Shown: in pieces, positions 7,170 to 14,553 of the stretch
Layout of the letters: each line of letters opens with the position of its first letter
Position numbering within the stretch: the stretch's first letter is position 1
Origin: JBBQKP01 sp038326995
Lineage (GTDB): Bacteria; Planctomycetota; Phycisphaerae; Tepidisphaerales; Tepidisphaeraceae
Direction: 5' to 3'
DNA: 22,158 bases
NCBI GenBank assembly: GCA_038326995.1
Contig: JBBQKP010000036.1
Span: 1-22,158, forward strand
The notes under the pieces: model-generated
Database searches by the model: none
Told to the model about the DNA's origin: nothing
What the model saw: only the letters and a program-made list of their open reading frames with translations
Translations under genes and position numbers: made by a program

Positions 7170-10100
7170 TCAACCGTGTCGGCCATTTGACGAACCTGAC
7201 GAAGAGCCCATTTGGTAGCCGCTCATGGATGTGCCCACTGAACTGGCGACGGATTTCAACACTGTCAGGAGCGCTTCGGTCGGGCCGCCCTTGGTGCAAT
7301 AGGCGACCGCTCCCGCGTCGCGCATCGCCTGTGCCATGTCATCGCGTTCGTGCATGGAAAGGCCTATGACACGCGTCATGGGCATTTCGCGTTTGAGCGC
7401 GGAAGTCACCTGAATGCCGTTCATTTTCGGCATGGAGATGTCGCAAATAACAATGTCGGGGCTAGTCGATCGTGCCAGCGCGAGCGCCTGCACGCCGTCG
7501 CCCGCCTCGCCCACGATCGTTACGTAGGGCTCCTGTGCGACGAGCGCGATGAGTCCCTCGCGGAACATTTTGTGGTCGTCCGCAACGAGTACGCGTACAC
7601 GCTTCATCTCACCAGATGCGATGACATTCACGACAGGCAAGGACCTGTTGCCGCTCGCGGATTCGGGCAGCCTCATCGCGACAGGAATGACAATTTCCAC
7701 CTCCGTTCCCGTTCCGGGTTTGGAACGGATGTTGAGCACACCACCGAGCATTGAAAGTCGCTCGCGAATACTGAAAAGCCCGAATGAACCGTCCGACCGC
7801 TGGGCCGTCAGGTCTGGTCCTAGTTCAAATCCGACACCCGAATCGCTTACGGTGATGGATAGGAGTTGATCCATCTTTGATCGCATATCTACGGTCACGC
7901 GTTTGACCCCCGCATGTTTAACGACATTAAACACCATTTCGCGGACGCACTCGAACAAGACCAGGCGCACACTCTCGGCCTCGGGCTCGGCATTCGAATC
8001 GACATGTATCACAACCTCAAGCCCATGATCCCGCTCCATCTTCCTCGCCAGCCATTCGAATCCCGCCTTTAAGCCAGCATCATGCAAAACGGGCGGGCTC
8101 AGCTCGGTCGCCAGCGAGCGCGATTCGGTGATCGCCTGATCCAAAAGCTGCTCGATCTGAGTAATGGATTCGACAGCCTCGGCCTCAGTGATTCGTCGCC
8201 TAACCATTCCTGCCTTGAGCTTGGCGGCGGAGATGAGTTGCTGAAAGTGATCATGCAGGATCTGGGCCAGGCGCTTGCGTTCTCGTGTTTCTGTATCTGC
8301 CAGATCGAGCACCAGACCCTTTAGCTGCCTCGACCTTTCGTCGAGCTGTCGCGTGCGCTCCTGAACGCGAGTTTCAAGCGTGTCGGCCATTTTTCGAAGT
8401 CGTGCTTCGGCGCTCTTGAGGTCGTCGACGTCTATCGTCGCGCCATACCATTTTCGTGACTTCTCCGGCCCATCTCCCGCCAGGACGGCACGGGCGTGGA
8501 CCACGCGATACGCGCCGTCTGTGTTTCGCAGCCGAAACTCCGTCGAGTAGGGCAAACCGGTTGCGAGCGAATGGTCCCATTTCTCCTGAAGCGACTGCAG
8601 ATCTTCGGGATGAATCACACTCGTCCATTTCGCTCCCAGCAAATCGTCGATTGCTACGCCGGTGAACTCGCTGATCTGCGATCCGAAATAGTCAAGTAAG
8701 CCGTCTCTTGATGCCGTCCAGACGAACACCGGGAGCGTTTCAGTAATTGCACGAAACTGACGCTCTCGTTCGGCGAGTTCCCTTTGTGCCTTCATTCTGT
8801 CAGAAATGTCGACGCCAGAGGGAATCAGGTGTGTGATTCGTCCGGCTTCGTCACGCATGGGTGAGAGCATGAAGTCGATGGTCATGAGAGAGTCGCCCAT
8901 CATTTGGACGTCGCAGTCGTAGCGGACGACCTCTCCTAAAGCGGCTCGACTCACCGCTTCACGCAGACGAATTTGTTCACTTTCACAAGACGACCACCAA
9001 TGACAATTCCATAGCGATTTGCCGACGCAGTCGTCGAGCGTAATTCCCGCAGCAAGAAGTGGCGCCTGATTTACGTAGAGGAGAGTTCCGTCAGGCGAGA
9101 GAACACCAACGAAGGAAAACAAATTGTCAAGGACGCCTCTGAGGTGCTTCTCGCGATCGACCGCGGCGGTCTGCACTTGCTTGCGGTCGGTAATATCGGT
9201 GATGACGCCGACCCATTCACTCATGGCCGAATCCGACGTGCTGAGCGAACCGATCTTGGATTCGCCGCTCGAGGTGTCTGTTCGCATTGCGTGACTAACC
9301 TCAACGCCCGTCATCATCATATCGCGATACTCACCCGAGTCGTTTCGCACGCGACACTCAACCGACCACTCGTCATTTGGGGCCGAACCGTTCGCGGCCT
9401 TGTTCCACGCTTCTAGAACGCGTATTTGATCCTGCGAATGGATCGCTTCGATCCAGCCTACGCCCTGATTTTGCTCCGCAGTTTGACCTGTGAAATTCAT
9501 CCACTCGACTTGCGGCTCAACGAATCGCCCCACACGAGTCGTTCGCCAGGTGACGCTGGATGTCGCCTTCACGATTGATCGCGACCGCAATTCAAGCACA
9601 CGCAGTTGATTCATTTGACTACGGATGACTGTCGTGTCTCGCCATTGCACAACGACGGTTGCATCCACGTTTTCGGCGCTGATGTGGAACCATCGTGTCT
9701 CTCCATCCTCGGAATCGACCTGTATTTCGGTCTCAAACGGTTTGCCGAGTTCAAATACGCGAATGTACGCGTCGATCAAACCCAACACGCGAAGATGCGG
9801 TGCAATTTCAGACAACCGCCTGCCAGTTTGCTGCTCACGAGTAAGCCCGGACTTGCTGTTCGTCTCCGCACCGGCGGAATTGATGTACAAGACCCGCAAA
9901 TCTTCGATGATGCCGCTTTTGTCGCGAACGAGCTCGAATATGCCCAGCGGGTTTGCCACAGCGTCGACTGCTCCTCCGAGCAAACGTTTCAGGCCGGATG
10001 AATGCTCAGCCTGTATGTCTAGAAGCTGGCGAGAGACGAGCGATCGACTTTCACTTACGCGGATACGATCGATCAACACCGCTATAACGCAAGAGGTGAT

Positions 10101-10394
10101 TAAAAATGTTGCGAGTGAAAACCCGTCGAACATCCCAAATACTGTGCATGTCGAGACAACGGCCAGCGCACAGGCGAACGCCCCAACCCTTCTGAACAAC
10201 ATGGCCGCCAGCATTACTGCAAGAGTGCTTAGCAGGAAATACGTGTCGATGCCTAAAAGGCTGTCTAATCCGTGCCTAAATCCGACCGCCGACATTCCCA
10301 GAACCAATCCAAATACCAAATCGCGCAGTTGGCGGGTTATGGGCACTGTGAAAGGTTCCTTGACGGCCACGGTTAGGTGTTTGTCGATCCACAT
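7170..10394 (-). CDS. PAS-rich hybrid sensor histidine kinase (HisKA_3 type) with C-terminal receiver domain
   Basis: 1074 aa inner-membrane sensor. Order: a hydrophobic N-terminal region with about four membrane segments (residues ~25-110); PAS-like modules at about 140-255, 270-405, 415-535 and 545-660 (several ending in the PAC-type D-I-T-D/D-I-S-D form); a coiled coil ~660-705; a NarX/DegS-type dimerisation domain with the phospho-accepting His714 in ILHDHFQQ; a HATPase domain with N-box NVVKHA near 823, SDSGVGF near 850 and GLFSIRERL near 872; then a receiver (~932-1050) with acidic pair Asp939/Asp940, phosphoacceptor Asp985 and Lys1035. The C-terminal tail is Ser/Gly-rich and there is no DNA-binding output domain. 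It lies 140 bp downstream of the NarL-type regulator gene, its likely partner. SD is weak. Signal unknown. Confidence 0.92.
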   Translation of the reverse strand: MWIDKHLTVAVKEPFTVPITRQLRDLVFGLVLGMSAVGFRHGLDSLLGIDTYFLLSTLAVMLAAMLFRRVGAFACALAVVSTCTVFGMFDGFSLATFLITSCVIAVLIDRIRVSESRSLVSRQLLDIQAEHSSGLKRLLGGAVDAVANPLGIFELVRDKSGIIEDLRVLYINSAGAETNSKSGLTREQQTGRRLSEIAPHLRVLGLIDAYIRVFELGKPFETEIQVDSEDGETRWFHISAENVDATVVVQWRDTTVIRSQMNQLRVLELRSRSIVKATSSVTWRTTRVGRFVEPQVEWMNFTGQTAEQNQGVGWIEAIHSQDQIRVLEAWNKAANGSAPNDEWSVECRVRNDSGEYRDMMMTGVEVSHAMRTDTSSGESKIGSLSTSDSAMSEWVGVITDITDRKQVQTAAVDREKHLRGVLDNLFSFVGVLSPDGTLLYVNQAPLLAAGITLDDCVGKSLWNCHWWSSCESEQIRLREAVSRAALGEVVRYDCDVQMMGDSLMTIDFMLSPMRDEAGRITHLIPSGVDISDRMKAQRELAERERQFRAITETLPVFVWTASRDGLLDYFGSQISEFTGVAIDDLLGAKWTSVIHPEDLQSLQEKWDHSLATGLPYSTEFRLRNTDGAYRVVHARAVLAGDGPEKSRKWYGATIDVDDLKSAEARLRKMADTLETRVQERTRQLDERSRQLKGLVLDLADTETRERKRLAQILHDHFQQLISAAKLKAGMVRRRITEAEAVESITQIEQLLDQAITESRSLATELSPPVLHDAGLKAGFEWLARKMERDHGLEVVIHVDSNAEPEAESVRLVLFECVREMVFNVVKHAGVKRVTVDMRSKMDQLLSITVSDSGVGFELGPDLTAQRSDGSFGLFSIRERLSMLGGVLNIRSKPGTGTEVEIVIPVAMRLPESASGNRSLPVVNVIASGEMKRVRVLVADDHKMFREGLIALVAQEPYVTIVGEAGDGVQALALARSTSPDIVICDISMPKMNGIQVTSALKREMPMTRVIGLSMHERDDMAQAMRDAGAVAYCTKGGPTEALLTVLKSVASSVGTSMSGYQMGSSSGSSNGRHG

Positions 10395-10466
10395 TTCGGG
10401 TTGATCGCTTCAAAAAACATACCGTTCTGAATTTTACCTAGATGCGTGAGGCGTTTTTGAACCTGG

Positions 10467-10502
10467 TCAATTTTGAGGGTCCAGGGCCCTGTGGTACGTC
10501 AC
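10467..10502 (-). other. Possible 11-codon ORF with a strong ribosome site between regulator and kinase
   Basis: On the minus strand a perfect SD AAGGAGG (10510-10516) stands 7 nt before a GTG (10502) that opens an 11-codon frame ending in TGA. A 10-bp palindrome CAGGGCCCTG (10482-10491) lies inside it. This could be a leader peptide that tunes kinase translation, a relic of a former start, or chance. No similarity is claimed. Confidence 0.25.
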
Positions 10503-10534
10503 GCGGCAACCTCCTTCCATCCTTGCTTTAAAGC

Positions 10535-11266
10535 CTAAGTCTGGCTCAGAGACCATTCCATGGCATAACGGCTGAGTTCCGGGCCGTTCTTCAAGCTCAG
10601 TTTCGCCTTAAGGTGTTCACGATAAGTTTCAATGGTCTTCACGCTGAGGCAAAGCTGCTCTGCGATCGCCGCGGTGGTCTGGCCCTTTCCGATGAGCTGC
10701 AGCACCTCGAGTTCTCGATCACTCAATCTGTCAATAGGAGACTGCTTTAATTGACCCTGAGATGCCCCATTTTGCCCTCCTCCCGAGCCGATCATCTTTC
10801 CCAGCAGGCGTTCGGACATGACGTCTGAAAGATAGACTTTTCCCTTTAGCACTTGCTTGATCGCCGCAAGCAGAACTTCAGGCGAGCTCTGTTTCATGAC
10901 ATACGCTTTGGCCCCGGCGCGAAGCGAACGCTCGGCATAAATCTGTTCGTCGTGCATCGAATAGGCTACGATCGGTAGAGCGGGCCAGCGATGTGCAAGT
11001 TCCTTCATCAATTCGACGCCGTTGTTTCCGTTTAGCGAGATATCGACGATCACGACATCAGGTGCCTGATCCGTCGCAAGCTTATAGGCATCGCCGAGGT
11101 TGCTCGCCTCGCCGACAACTTCGTAAGACCCTTCACTGTTGATCAATTCTGCGACACCCTTGCGAAGCATTGGATGGTCATCCACTAAAAGGACGCGCTT
11201 CCGCGAAGTGGAGGGTGAACGTGAGCCATTTGGGTTTTTTTCGGAATTGATGGTGGCTGTTGTCAT
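10535..11266 (-). CDS. NarL/FixJ-family response regulator (receiver + LuxR HTH)
   Basis: 243 aa. Receiver at about 24-140: Asp29/Asp30, phosphoacceptor Asp75 in VVIVDISL, Ser103 and Lys125. A Gly/Gln-rich linker (~158-175) leads to a LuxR-type helix-turn-helix at about 180-240 (LSDRELEVLQLIGKGQTTAAIAEQL, then a recognition helix with SVKTIETYREHLK). Phosphorylation by the downstream hybrid kinase should permit DNA binding. The start is supported by GGAG 7 nt upstream. It is the first gene of the leftward block and is divergent from the entericidin-like gene, so it may control both arms from the shared 290-bp intergenic region. Assignment to family is firm; targets are inferred. Confidence 0.95.
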   Translation of the reverse strand: MTTATINSEKNPNGSRSPSTSRKRVLLVDDHPMLRKGVAELINSEGSYEVVGEASNLGDAYKLATDQAPDVVIVDISLNGNNGVELMKELAHRWPALPIVAYSMHDEQIYAERSLRAGAKAYVMKQSSPEVLLAAIKQVLKGKVYLSDVMSERLLGKMIGSGGGQNGASQGQLKQSPIDRLSDRELEVLQLIGKGQTTAAIAEQLCLSVKTIETYREHLKAKLSLKNGPELSRYAMEWSLSQT

Positions 11267-11380
11267 ATCGACTCCATTTGCTGATTAGATCTTAGTATGT
11301 CCAAGTGTTTTAGTGAGGAGTCGAATACGAGGACGTCCCGCACGACTCACACCGAATAAAGAGATATTCATGCGGTCTCG

Positions 11381-11444
11381 TCCCTTAGTCCATAGGGGAA
11401 ATCCGGACGGCGCATTTCACGTGCCGATCAGGATTTCTCTGATC
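11381..11444. promoter_or_regulatory. Two dyad repeats in the divergent regulator/lipoprotein intergenic region
   Basis: The 290-bp gap 11267-11556 carries TCCCTTA-5 nt-TAGGGGA (11381-11399, seven pairs, one a G-T) and GATCAG-7 nt-CTGATC (11426-11444, perfect six-pair arms). Both are operator-like in size and stand between two divergent starts (11266 and 11557). They are candidate sites for the NarL-type regulator; no clear -35/-10 pair was found for either direction. Confidence 0.4.
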
Positions 11445-11556
11445 AATTGCTCGCGATCCCTCCCGATATCTGCGGACTAGCGGTGTGTCTATTCTTCAAC
11501 GAGTCAGGTACGCGCCGTTGCGTCCTTATCGTAGTACAACCCTCACGGAGACCCGT

Positions 11557-11712
11557 ATGAATTATAAGATTTTTCGTTCGCTCACACTCGTTCTTGTTGT
11601 CGTTGGAGCGTGTTCACTCACTGTGAGTTGTAACACCACCAAGGGCGTTGGACGAGACGTCGAGCGTGCTGGCGAAGGCCTTCAAGATGCCGTGGACGGC
11701 GCTAAGAGATGA
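11557..11712 (+). CDS. Entericidin A/B-like small lipoprotein
   Basis: 51 aa from the ATG at 11557, chosen because GGAG lies 6 nt upstream and the signal peptide begins right there; the frame is open farther upstream but without a start context. A Lys/Arg n-region and hydrophobic core (LTLVLVVVGACSLTVSC) end in a lipobox with the probable lipidated Cys in LTVSC. The mature part, NTTKGVGRDVERAGEGLQD, matches the entericidin pattern C-N-T-x-x-G-x-G-x-D-x-x-x-A-G. Entericidins are small membrane-anchored lipoproteins induced in stationary or osmotic stress. First gene of the rightward arm. Confidence 0.88.
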   Translation: MNYKIFRSLTLVLVVVGACSLTVSCNTTKGVGRDVERAGEGLQDAVDGAKR

Positions 11713-11768
11713 GCCTCGCTAAGTGTCAATTTTTTTCCAGTCAAACTTTATCCTTTTAGGAGATTCCC

Positions 11769-11936
11769 ATGCTGTATTATTCTATCGTTTTCTTCATTAT
11801 CGCGATCATCGCAGCCGTATTCGGTTTTGGTGGCATCGCTTCGGGTGCGACCGACATTGCTCGTATCCTGTTCTTCATCTTCCTCGTGCTTTTTGTGATC
11901 TCGCTCGTGTTCAAAGGAACACGTAGGGCGGTCTGA
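11769..11936 (+). CDS. DUF1328 (YtjA-type) small membrane protein
   Basis: 55 aa, a gene easily missed because of its size. Translation from ATG 11769 gives MLYYSIVFFIIAIIAAVFGF, then a GGIASGATDIARIL loop and a second hydrophobic stretch ILFFIFLVLFVISLVF, ending KGTRRAV. This two-helix, Gly-containing layout is the DUF1328/YtjA family. AGGAG stands 6 nt before the start. The function is unknown; family genes recur in stress clusters with entericidin and DUF883 genes, as here. Confidence 0.9.
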   Translation: MLYYSIVFFIIAIIAAVFGFGGIASGATDIARILFFIFLVLFVISLVFKGTRRAV

Positions 11937-12005
11937 CCGTATCAAGGCCCACCTGTGAGAACAAAGTTTCGACCCATTCACCCGATCAATTCAAAGGAAC
12001 CTAAA

Positions 12006-12407
12006 ATGGATACTAAAACCCCTGAACGCATAACTGACACGATCCGAAATACGATTCACGAAGGCGTTGATCGGGCGAGAGACGCGACGGAGTCGCCCCG
12101 AGAGCGTCTGACAGAAGATTACGCCGCGCTGAGATCACACTTCTTCAAACTGCGTGACGATCTCACGAGACTAATTTCTACGAGCTTTACCGCCGGCAAA
12201 GACGGCGCGGAAGCAGTCGGTGAGGTCGCTGGCGAAAAAGCATCCTATGCGTATGACAACGCCAAGAACTACGCACAAGATGTGCGCGACTCTGGTCAGA
12301 ACGCAGTCGACCAGGTGACCGACAAGATTCGTGCCAACCCAGCCACAAGTGCGCTTGTGGCGTTCGGGCTGGGTTATATCGCCTCGCGACTATTTCGAAA
12401 TCGCTAA
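12006..12407 (+). CDS. DUF883 (ElaB/YqjD-like) membrane-anchored protein
   Basis: 133 aa from ATG 12006, which has AAGGA about 8 nt upstream; an in-frame GTG/ATG farther left would add 17 unlikely residues. Long amphipathic charged helices (residues ~5-105) are followed by IRANPATSALVAFGLGYIAS near 106-125 and a basic tail, the DUF883 C-terminal glycine-containing membrane anchor. Relatives in enterobacteria (ElaB, YqjD) tether ribosomes at the inner membrane in stationary phase; whether that holds here is unknown. Followed by a perfect hairpin. Confidence 0.87.
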   Translation: MDTKTPERITDTIRNTIHEGVDRARDATESPRERLTEDYAALRSHFFKLRDDLTRLISTSFTAGKDGAEAVGEVAGEKASYAYDNAKNYAQDVRDSGQNAVDQVTDKIRANPATSALVAFGLGYIASRLFRNR

Positions 12408-12433
12408 GTTTCAACCGTTCTCTCTTATTTCCT

Positions 12434-12470
12434 CGTGTCGCGTGTCTCATCGACACGCGACACGCTTCTA
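12434..12470 (+). terminator. Perfect 13-bp hairpin after the DUF883 gene (terminator or attenuator)
   Basis: Arms 12434-12446 and 12452-12464 are exact reverse complements with a 5-nt loop (tcatc). The sequence after it (cttctagttt) is only mildly T-rich, so it may slow or partly stop transcription, or protect an mRNA 3' end. It sits 27 nt before the start of the holin-like gene, which lacks an SD. Confidence 0.55.
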
Positions 12471-12491
12471 GTTTATTCACAATCACATACG

Positions 12492-12794
12492 ATGGAACAG
12501 CTCGCACGATTGCTTCTATCATCACTCGACCTCGCAGAGGCTGAAGGTCGCTTGTTTAAAAATCAACTTATCGCGACCTTCACGGGTATCGCGATGCGGA
12601 TAGGCGCTATTGCGTGCGCTGTGGCGATGGTGCTTGGTGGTCTTTCACTCTTCTTATGGGGAGTATTTGGCGTGGTTTCCGATTGGATCGGTCCCCATAT
12701 CACGGGAATTGTAACGGGGCTCGCCCTGTTGCTCTTAGCATTTCTAACCATGCGACGTGCCTCTGTTGTCTCTTCACCGCAAATTAGCCCATGA
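12492..12794 (+). CDS. Holin-like small inner-membrane protein (phage holin superfamily-type)
   Basis: 100 aa from ATG 12492. An N-terminal amphipathic helix (MEQLARLLLSSLDLAEAEGR) is followed by two membrane segments (about 32-60 and 66-90) and a short basic tail. This layout matches the putative actinobacteriophage-holin superfamily III / YqjE-like proteins often found next to DUF883 genes; it need not be a phage function. There is no clear SD, and a longer in-frame start would run through the upstream hairpin, so the short start is preferred. The stop overlaps the next start by ATGA. Confidence 0.72.
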   Translation: MEQLARLLLSSLDLAEAEGRLFKNQLIATFTGIAMRIGAIACAVAMVLGGLSLFLWGVFGVVSDWIGPHITGIVTGLALLLLAFLTMRRASVVSSPQISP

Positions 12795-13288
12795 GTCTCG
12801 ACATGACGACCGATTCAAAAAAGACAGTAGAGGCCGAGTCAAAGGTGGGAATTTACAAATCGCAATTTCTGATTGCTGCTCAGAATGCTGATCCGCGATT
12901 GGCAATTATCAGGCATCCCGTCAAGTCTGTCTTGGCAGCCGCGGCAGTCGGCGTTTTCATCGCGTTGGAGTCGCCTTCATCAAACCCCAGAAAAGGCCAG
13001 AATAAGTCAAGCGAGGCCCAAATTAATCACGGCAAGTCGATCGGCAGTACTGGCTCAAAAATAGTGCGACTATCACACCAACTTGCAGTCGCTATGCGTT
13101 TTGCGACTCGATTCGGTCTGCCGCTTGCAGAACACTTCGCCAGTGGATTCGCCTCGGCACAGCAGTCGCAAGCACGAGCTGGCCATAAATCTGGTCAACA
13201 AACTGGCGGTGATTCCGTGCGACCCGCCCAGCAAGATGAAGCAAATAACGACTATGCGCAGACACGAACCGCCAAAGGAACTGCATGA
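12791..13288 (+). CDS. Unknown membrane-associated protein coupled to its neighbours
   Basis: 165 aa. I do not recognise a family. Visible: a polar N-terminus, the segment RHPVKSVLAAAAVGVFIAL (about 41-59) as a single likely membrane helix, then a Ser/Gln/Gly/Ala-rich polar tail with little predicted order. The position after DUF883 and holin-like genes recalls the YqjD-YqjE-YqjK arrangement, in which the third protein is also short and poorly conserved, but no similarity is claimed. Both ends overlap neighbours by 4 bp (ATGA), so it is translated by coupling, which argues that it is real. Confidence 0.7.
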   Translation: MSLDMTTDSKKTVEAESKVGIYKSQFLIAAQNADPRLAIIRHPVKSVLAAAAVGVFIALESPSSNPRKGQNKSSEAQINHGKSIGSTGSKIVRLSHQLAVAMRFATRFGLPLAEHFASGFASAQQSQARAGHKSGQQTGGDSVRPAQQDEANNDYAQTRTAKGTA

Positions 13289-14454
13289 CAGAAGGATCGT
13301 CCAATCGCCAGGCGACATCTTTTATTGGAGCAATCGGTCCACTCCTGGCGGTCCTGGTTTTGTATCTCGCGAGCGATCTTTTGATCCCGTTGACGTTTGC
13401 TCTGTTACTCAGTTTCATTTTCGGCCCGATCGCGTCGCGGGTTTGTCGCCTTGGGATCCCCAATGTGATTGCGACATCTATTGTGCTTGGCGTGGCTTCT
13501 ACTCTCGCTCTTGGCGCTTTAGCATTGACCTCTTCACAGGCACTGGATCTGGCGACGAAACTTCCTGAATACCGCCAGACACTCGTGAATCGTATCCGTC
13601 TGGTTAAATCCACTTCCAGCGGGTCTTTCAGCGAACTGGCCTCCACGGTGTCGACGTTGAATCAGGAGTTGGCAAGGCCCACGCCCACCACCGGACCGGC
13701 AGGGGCAATTCCGATTGAATCCCAAGCCGCCGCCGTGCCCGTCACGGTCATCGCAAAAGATACAAGCATGCTGACCATGGCAGGTGAATGGATCACGCCG
13801 TTGATCTCTCCACTTGCATCCGTCAGCGTGGTATTATTGCTCACTTTTTTCATCGTTTTGGAACGCGAGCCTCTGACAAGAAAGTTACGTCGAGTCAGCC
13901 GAAGCCGCGATCTGGTCGACGCCGCGGAAGGAGCTGAAGAGGCCATCGCACTCGTGGGTCGATATCTGCTCATGCAACTGATTATTAATACGACCTACGG
14001 ACTATGCCTGGCGCTGATCATGGCGAGCCTGGGTTTGCCCAACGCGCTCATGTGGGGACTGCTGGGCGGCTTGCTGAGGTATGTGCCTTATGTGGGTCCG
14101 GTTGTCGCGATCGCCATGCCAACCGCACTCGCACTCGCCATCGCCCCCGGCTGGGGAAAGCCCATCATGACCCTCGGGTTCCTGCTCGTGCTCGAAGCGG
14201 TCACCAATCTCATTCTTGAGCCACTTCTTTACGGAAACACAACAGGTGTTTCTTCTTTTGGCGTTGTTCTCTCGGCAGTCTTCTGGGGCTGGCTCTGGGG
14301 ACCGGCCGGGCTTCTGCTGGGTATGCCTCTCACCGTTTGCGTAGTCATCATCGGTAAGCACATTCGCCCTCTTCAAGTACTCAGTGAACTGCTTTCAGCA
14401 GACATACCGGAAACCGCCCAGCCTCAGCGAACACCCGATGCAATTCCGGCGTGA
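13285..14454 (+). CDS. AI-2E-family (PerM/YdiK-type) membrane transporter
   Basis: 389 aa polytopic inner-membrane protein. Hydrophobic segments near 12-32, 35-55, 62-85, then a soluble region (about 90-165), and five or so further segments from 168 to 355. The family signature LRYVPYVGP lies near 264-272, and FGVVLSAVFWGWLWGPAGLL near 325-344. Members of this family export AI-2, couple Na+/H+ to stress tolerance, or are of unknown substrate; the sequence does not decide. It starts within the stop of the preceding gene (ATGA). No SD of its own. Confidence 0.92.
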   Translation: MTEGSSNRQATSFIGAIGPLLAVLVLYLASDLLIPLTFALLLSFIFGPIASRVCRLGIPNVIATSIVLGVASTLALGALALTSSQALDLATKLPEYRQTLVNRIRLVKSTSSGSFSELASTVSTLNQELARPTPTTGPAGAIPIESQAAAVPVTVIAKDTSMLTMAGEWITPLISPLASVSVVLLLTFFIVLEREPLTRKLRRVSRSRDLVDAAEGAEEAIALVGRYLLMQLIINTTYGLCLALIMASLGLPNALMWGLLGGLLRYVPYVGPVVAIAMPTALALAIAPGWGKPIMTLGFLLVLEAVTNLILEPLLYGNTTGVSSFGVVLSAVFWGWLWGPAGLLLGMPLTVCVVIIGKHIRPLQVLSELLSADIPETAQPQRTPDAIPA

Positions 14455-14553
14455 CCGCCCGATTGCGCAGCCCTTGCGATTTTGACACACTCTTTAAATG
14501 TTCACCAACGTGGTGGACAGCCGCAAAATTTGCTCACTAAAAAGGACTGCACC

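Noticed and set aside
7033..7218. 61-codon plus-strand frame before the kinase end
   Set aside because: Cys/Phe/Pro-rich, no SD, overlaps the kinase C-terminus and the candidate promoter of the glycosyltransferase.
9625..10404. 259-codon plus-strand frame opposite the kinase N-terminus
   Set aside because: Ser/Thr/Arg-rich with no domain likeness; the kinase membrane and PAS regions on the minus strand are coherent.
11723..11926. 67-codon plus-strand frame over the DUF1328 gene
   Set aside because: It is a different frame of the DUF1328 gene; the true frame starts at 11769 with an AGGAG site and gives a family-like protein.
12492..12794. Prophage remnant suggested by the holin-like protein
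   Set aside because: No other phage gene nearby; this protein type commonly accompanies DUF883 stress genes.
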